A stretch of DNA of 14,905 nucleotides, from assembly GCA_024223125.1 (NCBI GenBank), contig JAAEOP010000709.1, positions 1 to 14,905 on the forward strand, in the 5' to 3' direction. Origin of the DNA: Chloroflexota bacterium. GTDB taxonomy: Bacteria > Chloroflexota > Anaerolineae > Promineifilales > Promineifilaceae. Of this stretch, positions 7,201 through 12,885 are shown in pieces (the first letter of the stretch is position 1; each line of letters begins with the position of its first letter). A model generated the notes under the pieces. It was not told where the DNA came from, searched no databases, and saw only the letters and a list, made by a program, of their open reading frames with translations. The position numbers were made by a program, and so were the translations under genes.

Positions 7201-7441
7201 CGCCCAACTGCAGCCTGCTGTTACGCACACATTTGTTCAGCGAGAAGCAGCCCCAGCGCCGGTTGAAGATTCGGCTCCGCTCAGTACAGACGTGGCCGAT
7301 AATGGTCCCACAGCTGCAGAGGGTGAAGAAGAGAGTGAGGCTAAAAAAGAGGAATTAGACGTAGATGATTTAGCCCGCCAGGTGTATGGACAGGTAAAGC
7401 GTCGCCTGGCTGTTGAATGGGAACGCACACGAGGTAGATAA
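4277..7441 (+). CDS. Large disordered Pro/Ala/Gln-rich eCIS repeat protein
   Basis: This 1054-residue protein is almost entirely low complexity and rich in Pro, Ala, Glu, Gln, Thr and Ser. Order is confined to a short basic N-terminus (NPLLRRLQRHKNMP), three helical modules around NWRRLE (residues about 172, 366, 523), and a conserved-looking C-terminal helix, LARQVYGQVKRRLAVEWE, after an acidic stretch. [VIAL]QR[QRET] motifs are strewn along it about 14 times. Helices like the C-terminal one end other eCIS-encoded Pro-rich proteins and may dock to the particle; that is recalled and inferred, not shown here. It lies between the tube initiator and LysM hub genes, where Afp/PVC have only a small gene, so it may be a baseplate-linked tether or cargo adaptor. 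I chose ATG 4277 over the TTG at 4271 because AGGTAA sits nine bases before it. Function unknown. Confidence 0.85.
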   Translation: MYSQNPLLRRLQRHKNMPVIFRAPEEKVQTPLQSNIGGTAVISGIRPVQAVLMSSSPMPSVLPEPDSSQFDAAIAAAATSSTTTTSVAGKAARQTRKAATQPTTRSPRPSTQIQRQTQPESEQSRPADSVASPTLSGDQRLPVEATAPKTPSPPTTLPVQRQTAPETPEDRNWRRLERIMDLHKERQSAEEAAEFTGNEPVAPTPASLASTSVQRQPETQTVSSSTAPPVSNLPEPAQPVAAPESGLQRRAEVGAPNEETPAPESTTAVEAPTLSKAVEPLVSATPPSVQRQPEVGETPATLSAPEPVAADKIIPAPHGTDLPDSQPQVQSETQPQPSPIPASPAEPTPVQRQPAPTTPETPEERNWRRLEKISALHEERRAVEEAGEEIESLAPKSVTVSPSTPPPLQKKRAEVSVTNEEKQAPEPIAASEAPAVSETPLSVQRQPEVGEAAATLSAPEPVAADKTIPAPRGTDLPDPQPQVQAEMQPQLSQTAASPPSVAAAPEPAQRQPAPTPETPEERNWRRLEKISALHHKERQAAEEVAALPTADPETPALSGAEVSGDQRSLAEAAVSPPVPSPTIQRQPDSGSPLPPPPENDEAAVLSSQLAETVISRRPAKLPAPPDKEIPTVPSAAKSSSSLQTFISRRPDVPAAQKKEDSSAAPAQRGVEVAAPPTEPIPEPPAGKITSTPDPAPEPPPPELTAVSYPEDAPLMRAPELPKTPAVPISPELPAVPELAVQAEPGSFVLPESSSAPLVMGPSSARSEETLIMRQPEPLPPSGDSLPELPTAEGTTPLEMAWPVQKVTPPDKPEPRPQPFETMETDLFTPVRTPSSEDTTVQERLAQVPPGMPTDSSVPVMRPRGPRPTQFAADTTTTPPNIQRQEMPEMSMETATSTSDLWSPLSAGDAPPPTQTIQRTAVPETADSAPATEKPAQETVLTEIGELPADLWQLIGDQPPSKTEQAAVAPSAVQPTAQLQPAVTHTFVQREAAPAPVEDSAPLSTDVADNGPTAAEGEEESEAKKEELDVDDLARQVYGQVKRRLAVEWERTRGR
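4679..4703 (+). repeat. Dispersed palindromic element, copy 1 (intragenic)
   Basis: TTGAGCGGCGACCAAAGG followed by TTGCCGG matches the copies at 5943-5985 and 6966-6992. The core GCGACC-AAA-GGTTGC is an almost perfect 6-bp inverted repeat. It is read in frame as LSGDQRLPVEA. Confidence 0.6.
4790..5890 (+). repeat. Three in-frame modules in the disordered protein gene, two recently duplicated
   Basis: The NWRRLE codons start at 4790, 5372 and 5843, giving steps of 582 and 471 bases, all multiples of three. The segments 5140-5416 and 5602-5890 are nearly identical at DNA level, with 40 identical bases around 5173 and 5635, so the second and third modules come from a recent duplication. Each encodes VQRQPEVGE, a Pro-rich linker, and PETPEERNWRRLEKISALH. 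The first module is more diverged (EDRNWRRLERIMDLH). Confidence 0.85.
5943..5985 (+). repeat. Dispersed palindromic element, copy 2 (intragenic)
   Basis: This copy begins CACTGAGCGGAGCCGAAGTG, which resembles widespread REP-like units of the CTGAGCGGAGTCGAAG type. It continues into GCGACCAAAGGTCGC (5967-5981), a perfect 6-bp inverted repeat. It is read in frame as LSGAEVSGDQRSLAEA. Confidence 0.6.
6966..6992 (-). repeat. Dispersed palindromic element, copy 3, inverted (intragenic)
   Basis: The reverse complement of this stretch reads CACTGAGCGGCGACCAAAGG then TCGCTGG, the consensus of copies 1 and 2. The opposite orientation shows it is not a product of the internal module duplication. It is read in frame as SDLWSPLSAG. 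Confidence 0.6.
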
Positions 7442-7452
7442 AAGGTAAGACG

Positions 7453-8133
7453 ATGAGTAATACCAAAGGCGATTTAGTCCAGGCTAGTATTTATAAAGCT
7501 GACGAAGATGGTAAAAAGATTGGTTTTGAAGTGCCCTGTATGTTCAATCCGTATGAGTATACTGTCTCCAAAACCAATACCTACGCCGAAAAGTCCAAAA
7601 ACCAGAGTGACGCCCCTTCCATGGATTTTAAGAAAGCCGGGGCGCAAACCCTAAAACTCAGCCTGATTTTTGACACCTATGATACCGATAAAGAAAAGCA
7701 GGATGTCAGTAAGATTACCAGGGATCTATGGAAATTTATGCAACCCACAGAAGCGGTAGCCAATTCCGACAAAAAAGAGCCGCCACGGGTGGCTTTTCAT
7801 TGGGGAGTGTTTCGTTTTGCGGCCGTCATCACCAGTATGACTCAAAAATTTACCCTGTTCCTCATTGACGGTACGCCGGTGCGGGCCAAAGTAGATGTCA
7901 CCTTTACTCAACATAAAGATACTGACGATTACCGTGGGCAAAATCCGACTTCTGGCGGCGGGCCGGTTATGGGCACATACCAGATTATTCGCGGTGACCG
8001 GCTGGACAATATTGCCGCTGATGTTTACGGCGATGCGACCCAATGGCGTTACATTGCCGACTATAATGGTATAGATAATCCGTTGGCGCTGCGTACCGGC
8101 CGGCGGATTGTTATTCCTGAAATCAATAAATAA
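7453..8133 (+). CDS. LysM baseplate hub protein (Afp7/Pvc7, gp53-like)
   Basis: This 226-residue protein starts with VPCMFNPYEYTVSKTNTY, a signature of the Afp7/Pvc7 family, with a central part containing LKLSLIFDTYDTDKEKQDV and FHWGVFRFAAVITSMTQKF. A LysM domain closes it at about residues 173-224 (GTYQIIRGDRLDNIAADVYG, then IADYNGIDNP and GRRIVIP). In eCIS the family links the tube initiator to the spike and wedge at the baseplate. LysM in phage gp53-like proteins serves in assembly rather than in peptidoglycan catalysis. An AAAGGT ribosome binding site precedes the ATG. The gene begins 11 bases after the disordered-protein stop and ends six bases before the spike start. Confidence 0.94.
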   Translation: MSNTKGDLVQASIYKADEDGKKIGFEVPCMFNPYEYTVSKTNTYAEKSKNQSDAPSMDFKKAGAQTLKLSLIFDTYDTDKEKQDVSKITRDLWKFMQPTEAVANSDKKEPPRVAFHWGVFRFAAVITSMTQKFTLFLIDGTPVRAKVDVTFTQHKDTDDYRGQNPTSGGGPVMGTYQIIRGDRLDNIAADVYGDATQWRYIADYNGIDNPLALRTGRRIVIPEINK

Positions 8134-8139
8134 AACCTT

Positions 8140-9855
8140 ATGCCTGACCAACATCCAATCTCCTCAGCCATAAAAATCTCGGTAGGCGGCAACGATCTCC
8201 AGGAATCTATGATAGCCAATGTGGCCGAAATTGTGGTTGATCAACATGTGCATCTGCCGGGCATGTTCACCATCAGGCTGTATGATTCTCGCTTTGAATT
8301 GATAGACAGCGATACATTTGCTTTGACAAAAGAGGTGACGATCAAGGTTAGCGATGCCGATGAACGCAGTCATACTTTGATGAAGGGTGAAATCACAGCT
8401 TTGGAGCCGATATTTGACGAAGGTATGGTGCCAGAGTTAATGGTAAGAGGGTATCAAAAATCGCACCGCTTGTACCGGGAGACGAAAACAAAGGCGTACC
8501 TGAATATCAGAGACAGCGAGATGGCTGAGGAAATTGCCAGCGACGCTGGACTGACGCCGGAGACAGATCGGACTTCAATGGTTTATGACCATGTGTACCG
8601 GCATAACCAGTCGGGTATGTCGTTTTTAATGCAGCGAGCCTGGCGTATTGGTTATGAATGTTTTGTGGATGAGGATAAATTGTATTTTCGTAAACCGCCT
8701 AATGTCACATCCTCTACTTCGTTGACTTGGGGGGATGATTTGCTTACGTTTCATCCGCGTATGACGGTAGCGGAACAGGTAGGCGAGGTGCTGGTGAAGG
8801 GGTGGGACCCAGAAAAGCTAGAAGCGATTGTAGGACGGGCGAATGACGGTAAGTTATACCCGGAGGTGGGAGAACGTAAAAAAGGGAGCGACTGGGATAG
8901 CCCATTGGGCACAGGCAAGCTGATTGTGGTAGATCAACCAGTGGTTAACCAATCTGAGGCTGATACGCTGGCGCAGGCACGGTTGAATGAGTTAAGCGGC
9001 GCTTTTGTACAGGCGGATGGGACAGCCTATCGGCGGCCGGATTTGAAAGCCGGTATGTGTATTGATCTACAATCGTTAGGCTCTCGCTTTAGCGGTAAAT
9101 ATTTAGTCACCAGCGCCACCCACGTTTACAGCCCCGAAGGTTTACGGACGCAGTTTGAGGTGATGGGCGCGCGCACCGGGTCGTTGTTGGATTTGACGAA
9201 TCATGAACCGCCGTTAACGCGCTGGCCTGGAGCGGTCACGGCCGTTGTCACCAACAGCGACGATCCTAAAAAGTGGGGCCGGGTGAAGGTCAAGTTCCCC
9301 TGGATGGCCGACGATGCCGAGAGCGATTGGTGTCGCCTGGTGGGACCGGGCGGGGGGCCGGAAGCTGGTTTTTATGCCGTGCCAGATTTAGAAGATGAGG
9401 TATTGGTCGTCTTTGAGCATGGGGATTTTTCACGGCCGTATGTCCTGGGCGGTCTCTGGAATGGCAAACATGCTGTACCGCCGACGGCCGCCAGCGCCAG
9501 CGGTGGAGATCAGCCAAAATTGCGTACCTGGCATTCTCGTACTGGCCACGCCATTACCATGAATGATATTGATGGCGAAAAGAAAGTGGAAATCAAAACG
9601 GCCGGCGGCCATACCATCACCATGGATGATGATGGCAGTAAGATCGAAATCAATAGCAGCAACGGTCTTAAAATTACATTGGACGATGGGGGAAATAAAA
9701 CCACCATTGAAGGCAGTAATGAAGTCCAGATTAAATCCAATACCAATATGAAGCTAGAAGCCGGGGCTAATATGGAAATAAAAGCCACCGGCAAGATGGA
9801 TATTCAAGCCAGTGGCCCCGTGACTGTAAAGGGTGCGACGGTGGCCTTGAATTAG
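8140..9855 (+). CDS. VgrG-like spike protein (Afp8/Pvc8)
   Basis: This 571-residue protein combines the gp27 and gp5 folds of contractile-tail spikes. Residues 1 to about 350 are the gp27-like ring part, with LPGMFTIRLYDSRFELID and FLMQRAWRIGYECFVDEDKL. Residues about 362-460 are the OB-fold (WPGAVTAVVTNSDDPKKWGR, VKFPWMADDAESDWCRLV, then VFEHGDFSRPYVLGGLWNG). The C-terminus is a needle-like beta-helix with a repeating register (GHTITMDDDGSKIEINSSNG to MKLEAGANMEIKATGKM). It is expected to trimerise, cap the tube and carry the PAAR-like tip from the next gene. I see no C-terminal toxin extension. No clear ribosome binding site precedes ATG 8140, so translation probably re-initiates from the LysM gene six bases upstream. 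Confidence 0.95.
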   Translation: MPDQHPISSAIKISVGGNDLQESMIANVAEIVVDQHVHLPGMFTIRLYDSRFELIDSDTFALTKEVTIKVSDADERSHTLMKGEITALEPIFDEGMVPELMVRGYQKSHRLYRETKTKAYLNIRDSEMAEEIASDAGLTPETDRTSMVYDHVYRHNQSGMSFLMQRAWRIGYECFVDEDKLYFRKPPNVTSSTSLTWGDDLLTFHPRMTVAEQVGEVLVKGWDPEKLEAIVGRANDGKLYPEVGERKKGSDWDSPLGTGKLIVVDQPVVNQSEADTLAQARLNELSGAFVQADGTAYRRPDLKAGMCIDLQSLGSRFSGKYLVTSATHVYSPEGLRTQFEVMGARTGSLLDLTNHEPPLTRWPGAVTAVVTNSDDPKKWGRVKVKFPWMADDAESDWCRLVGPGGGPEAGFYAVPDLEDEVLVVFEHGDFSRPYVLGGLWNGKHAVPPTAASASGGDQPKLRTWHSRTGHAITMNDIDGEKKVEIKTAGGHTITMDDDGSKIEINSSNGLKITLDDGGNKTTIEGSNEVQIKSNTNMKLEAGANMEIKATGKMDIQASGPVTVKGATVALN

Positions 9856-9858
9856 AAG

Positions 9859-9904
9859 GAGATTGGGAGATTATTTTGGCAGTCTAAGTCAAATCTCCAA
9901 TTTC
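9859..9904 (+). repeat. Degenerate GAGATT hairpin in the spike-PAAR spacer
   Basis: GGGAGATT (9865-9872) pairs with AATCTCC (9892-9898), with weaker flanking pairing. The right side TCTCCAATTTCAAAGGA repeats the right side of the element at 1008-1051, so the two spacers carry members of the same family. Confidence 0.55.
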
Positions 9905-9915
9905 AAAGGAAACTC

Positions 9916-10305
9916 ATGGCTCAACTTGTAACCAATAGCGCCCAAGCAACATGTAGTTTTGGCGTGGCCCCTAGCGGGTTGCTTATTACGCCAGAAAACC
10001 GCGTGATGGCCAGCAATATGCCCGCAGCCACAATCATGGACAATATTCCCATGAAAAATGTGATGCCTTTTGGCATGTGTACCACCCCTAGCAATCCACA
10101 AGTCGCGGCCGCTACAGCGGCCGCGCAGGGTGTGTTGACGCCGCAACCCTGTATTCCGGTAACGAGCGCGCCCTGGACGCCTGGTTCGCCCACCGTCATG
10201 ATTGGCAACAAACCGGCCCTGAATAATACCTGTACACTGATGTGTACTTGGGGCGGTGCCATAACTATCATTTCCCCAGGGCAGCAAACGACGATGGTGC
10301 CGTAA
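9916..10305 (+). CDS. PAAR-like spike tip protein, DUF4280 family
   Basis: This 129-residue protein reads ATCSFGVAPSGLLITPENRV, NIPMKNVMPFGMC, NPQVAAATAAAQGVLTPQPC, APWTPGSPTVMIGNKPALNN and LMCTWGGAITIISPGQQ, the full DUF4280 pattern. The family is PAAR-like and sharpens the spike tip. The conserved Cys residues near CSFG, FGMC, QPC and LMC are compatible with binding a metal ion, as in PAAR cones. A clear AAAGGA ribosome binding site precedes ATG 9916. It lies directly after the spike gene it should cap, with no effector extension, so cargo is probably carried elsewhere on the particle, for example inside the tube. Confidence 0.93.
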   Translation: MAQLVTNSAQATCSFGVAPSGLLITPENRVMASNMPAATIMDNIPMKNVMPFGMCTTPSNPQVAAATAAAQGVLTPQPCIPVTSAPWTPGSPTVMIGNKPALNNTCTLMCTWGGAITIISPGQQTTMVP

Positions 10306-10310
10306 TTGAG

Positions 10311-10357
10311 ATGGCGGCTGGCGGTTGGTGGTAAGTACAAGCTACCAGCCACTGACC
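10311..10357 (+). repeat. Imperfect GGTTGGTGGT palindrome in the PAAR-gp25 spacer
   Basis: ATGGCGGCTGGCGGTTGGTG followed by GTA faces TACCAGCCACTGACCACTA across a short AGTACAAGC centre. Pairing is imperfect but extensive. Like the other spacer elements it is built from a short iterated word and lies just before a start codon. Confidence 0.5.
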
Positions 10358-10376
10358 ACTATTGCGAGGAACGTAA

Positions 10377-10772
10377 ATGAAACAAGACATTATCGGCAAA
10401 GGATGGGCATTTCCACCCCAAATTGATCGGCAGGGGGGGCTGGCGCTGGCTCAGGGTGATGCAGAGTTGAACCAGGCCGTCCAAATTGTGTTGACGACTG
10501 CGCCAGGGCAGCGGGTGATGCGGCCGAACTTTGGCTGCCGCTTACATGAATTACTGTTTATGCCCAATAACAGTTACACGGCCGGGCTGGCTCGTGATTA
10601 CGTAGATGAAGCGCTGGGTATGTGGGAACCGCGCATCAATGTGTTGGATGTGGACGCTTTTCCTGATCCGGCCCGAGATAACTGTTTGACCATAAAGATT
10701 GAATATGAAGTGAAGGCGACACATGATAAACGCAGTCTGGTACATCCTTTTTATTTGATACCGGAGGAGTGA
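10377..10772 (+). CDS. gp25/GPW-like baseplate wedge protein (Afp9/Pvc9)
   Basis: This 131-residue protein has the gp25 family pattern: IIGKGWAFPP, GLALAQGDAELNQAVQIVLT, TAPGQRVMRPNFGCRLHELL and a final KRSLVHPFYLIPEE. gp25 is the smallest baseplate wedge subunit. Its sheath-like handshake fold seeds sheath assembly at the baseplate, and the APGQRVMRPNFG loop holds the conserved E/G-R-x-x-x-P-x-F-G core. A GAGGAA ribosome binding site precedes ATG 10377. The next gene's own start lies 101 bases after this stop, beyond a long hairpin. Confidence 0.95.
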   Translation: MKQDIIGKGWAFPPQIDRQGGLALAQGDAELNQAVQIVLTTAPGQRVMRPNFGCRLHELLFMPNNSYTAGLARDYVDEALGMWEPRINVLDVDAFPDPARDNCLTIKIEYEVKATHDKRSLVHPFYLIPEE

Positions 10773-10786
10773 CCGTTGTCCGTATT

Positions 10787-10843
10787 CCGTATGTCGTGTT
10801 CTGTTATCTGAAACTCTCACAGATAACAGAACACGGCATACGG
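10787..10843 (+). repeat. 24-bp hairpin between the gp25 and baseplate J genes
   Basis: Arms 10787-10810 and 10820-10843 are complementary over 24 positions, with one T opposite G (10794) that pairs as U-G in RNA. The loop is nine bases. The element lacks a U-tract. It ends 21 bases before the GGAGG of the baseplate J gene and may act in mRNA processing or stability. Confidence 0.85.
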
Positions 10844-10864
10844 TTCACGGAACACGATGGAAAC

Positions 10865-10869
10865 GGAGG
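10865..10869 (+). promoter_or_regulatory. Ribosome binding site fixing the baseplate J start at 10874
   Basis: GGAGG lies four bases before ATG 10874. The alternative upstream GTG at 10769 would force translation through the long hairpin and would add 35 residues unlike the family. Confidence 0.75.
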
Positions 10870-10873
10870 CAAC

Positions 10874-12883
10874 ATGGCACTAACAGCGCCCCAACTCGAC
10901 GATAGACATTTTCAAGACTTGGTAGATGAGGCCAAGAAGCGAATCCCCCATTACACCAGTGAATGGACCGACCACAATGTTAGCGACCCCGGAATAACGC
11001 TGATTGAACTGTTTGCCTGGCTAACGGAAACGACCCTTTATCGGCTGAACCGGGTGCCGGAACGACATTACGTCAAATTTATGGAGATGCTGGGCATTAC
11101 CTTGAAGTCCCCTGTTCCGGCAAAGGCTCCGGTGACTTTTTGGCTTTCTGGCGTGGCCGATACAGATTTGATGATCCAGGGCGGCACCGAAGTAGCCAGT
11201 ACGCAAACAGAAACAGAACGCTCGATTGTTTTTACGACGAATGAAGATTTCATTGTCTCGCCACCCAAATTGAAGACAGTGTTATCCCATATTACGGTGA
11301 AAGGAGATCGTGCTTTTAAGTCGGCGCCCCGATTAAGCGCGTTGGAAACGGGGTTGACCCGGCAGCAGCAGTATCAAATCTTTTCCGATGTGCCGCAGGT
11401 AGATGACGCTCTTTATTTTGGCTTTGAGAATGATTTGAGCAACCATATTTTGCGCCTGGAGATGGGTTGGGATAATGCCGGCGGCGCGGGGCCAAACCCT
11501 GATTTGCCCCCTTATGTGTGGGAAGCGGGCAGTCATAATCCTGACCGTCCCTGGCTGCCGTGCCATGTGGAAACGGATACGACGCGAGCAATGAACAGCA
11601 ACGGCCGTGTGCAAATCCATCTCCCCAAAATGGGCCCACAGCGGGTGAACAACCAGAAACTTTACTGGGTGCGGGCACGAGTGAAGCCTATAAGCCGTCG
11701 TGAAAAAGAAGATGGGATGAAACCGTATACAGGATCCCCCATCCTCATCAAGGTAACCAATTCAACACATGGGGGCGTTATCATGGCCACCCATGCTCAG
11801 ATGATTCGGGATGAATTTTTGGGCCAGAGTGATGGGTCGGCCGGGCAGCAATATCATTTGCAAGTGACGCCCATTTTAGGGCGACGACCGGATGAACAAC
11901 TGACTGTACATGTAGATGGCGAAGGGGTACAAACATGGCAGGAAGTGAAGGATTTTGCCGAGGCGGATGCTGACAGTCCCCAATATGCTTTGGATAATGT
12001 GACCGGTGAACTGCGCTTTGGGCCGGCCATTCGGCAGCCAGATGGGGCTATTAAGTTGTACGGCCGTATTCCTCCCCGCGGCTCCAATCTCATCTTCAAA
12101 AAATACCGCTATGGTGGCGGCGAAGAAGGGAACGTGGAGGCTGGTATCCTCAACACTCTTAAAACAGCCATTCCCTACGTGGGCCGGGTAAGTAATCGCC
12201 AGCCGGCCTGGGGGGGACTGGATGCGGAAACGTTGGAAGATGCGATGGTTCGCGCCCCGCAGGTGATGCGCCATCGAGACCGGGCTGTAACGGCGACCGA
12301 TTATGAAGAGCTGGCTTTGCAGACGCCGGAAGTGACAATCGGCCGTGTGAAATGTTTACAGCCCGAACCATCGGAAGCGGGACGGGTGGCCCCAGGTCAG
12401 GTTTATGTGCTGATTATTCCCCGTGTTCGCTATCCCGAAAAGTATTTGACGCCAGATGATCTTCAACCAGAGGAAACGGATATTCAAAAGCTGGAAGCGT
12501 TTTTGGATGAGCGGCGGCTATTGACAACACGCCTGTTTATCCGGCCGCCAGCTTACCGTTGGGTGGCGGCACAGGTACGGCTGCGGGCTAATCCTGACGC
12601 GGAGCAAACGGACGTGGAAGAAGAAGTCCTGGCCCGCCTATACCGCTTCCTCAATCCGCTAACGGGCGGACCAAAGGGGAAAGGGTGGCCGTTCGGCCGT
12701 GAGTTGTTTCTGTCTGACGTGTACCAGAGTTTGCAAGGCATGGCCAATGTGCAGTTTATTCGCTCAGTGGAGTTGTTTGTGACGGAGGCCGGCAGCGGTC
12801 CGCAGGAGGAGCCGGTGGAAACGGTAGAAGTGGTGGCGCATGGCATTATCGCCTCCGGTGTACATGAGGTGGAGTTTGTTTAG
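10874..12883 (+). CDS. Baseplate J-like wedge protein (Afp11/Pvc11-type)
   Basis: This 669-residue protein starts MALTAPQLDDRHFQDLVDEA and continues EWTDHNVSDPGITLIELFAW with LTETTLYRLNRVPERHYVKF, a pattern typical of putative baseplate assembly proteins of the J family. The second half holds ERVRH-type core features such as VMRHRDRAVTATDYEELALQ and RLFIRPPAYRWVAAQVRLRA, followed by LYRFLNPLTGG and GWPFGRELFLSDVYQSLQG. It should form wedge heterodimers around the hub and pass the contraction trigger to the sheath. In Afp and PVC a partner wedge protein of the Afp12 type follows, but here the next gene is cargo-like. The start was set by the GGAGG at 10865. Confidence 0.93.
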   Translation: MALTAPQLDDRHFQDLVDEAKKRIPHYTSEWTDHNVSDPGITLIELFAWLTETTLYRLNRVPERHYVKFMEMLGITLKSPVPAKAPVTFWLSGVADTDLMIQGGTEVASTQTETERSIVFTTNEDFIVSPPKLKTVLSHITVKGDRAFKSAPRLSALETGLTRQQQYQIFSDVPQVDDALYFGFENDLSNHILRLEMGWDNAGGAGPNPDLPPYVWEAGSHNPDRPWLPCHVETDTTRAMNSNGRVQIHLPKMGPQRVNNQKLYWVRARVKPISRREKEDGMKPYTGSPILIKVTNSTHGGVIMATHAQMIRDEFLGQSDGSAGQQYHLQVTPILGRRPDEQLTVHVDGEGVQTWQEVKDFAEADADSPQYALDNVTGELRFGPAIRQPDGAIKLYGRIPPRGSNLIFKKYRYGGGEEGNVEAGILNTLKTAIPYVGRVSNRQPAWGGLDAETLEDAMVRAPQVMRHRDRAVTATDYEELALQTPEVTIGRVKCLQPEPSEAGRVAPGQVYVLIIPRVRYPEKYLTPDDLQPEETDIQKLEAFLDERRLLTTRLFIRPPAYRWVAAQVRLRANPDAEQTDVEEEVLARLYRFLNPLTGGPKGKGWPFGRELFLSDVYQSLQGMANVQFIRSVELFVTEAGSGPQEEPVETVEVVAHGIIASGVHEVEFV

Positions 12884-12885
12884 AG

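Noticed and set aside
4285..7428. Many long open frames on the opposite strand and in the other + frames across the disordered protein gene
   Set aside because: They result from the low stop density of a Pro/Ala/Gln-rich gene. They lack ribosome binding sites and family features and overlap a clear in-frame repeat protein.
10769..10873. GTG start at 10769, overlapping the gp25 stop, for the baseplate J gene
   Set aside because: The extension would be encoded by the 24-bp hairpin, gives residues unlike the family, and has a worse initiation context than ATG 10874 with GGAGG four bases upstream.
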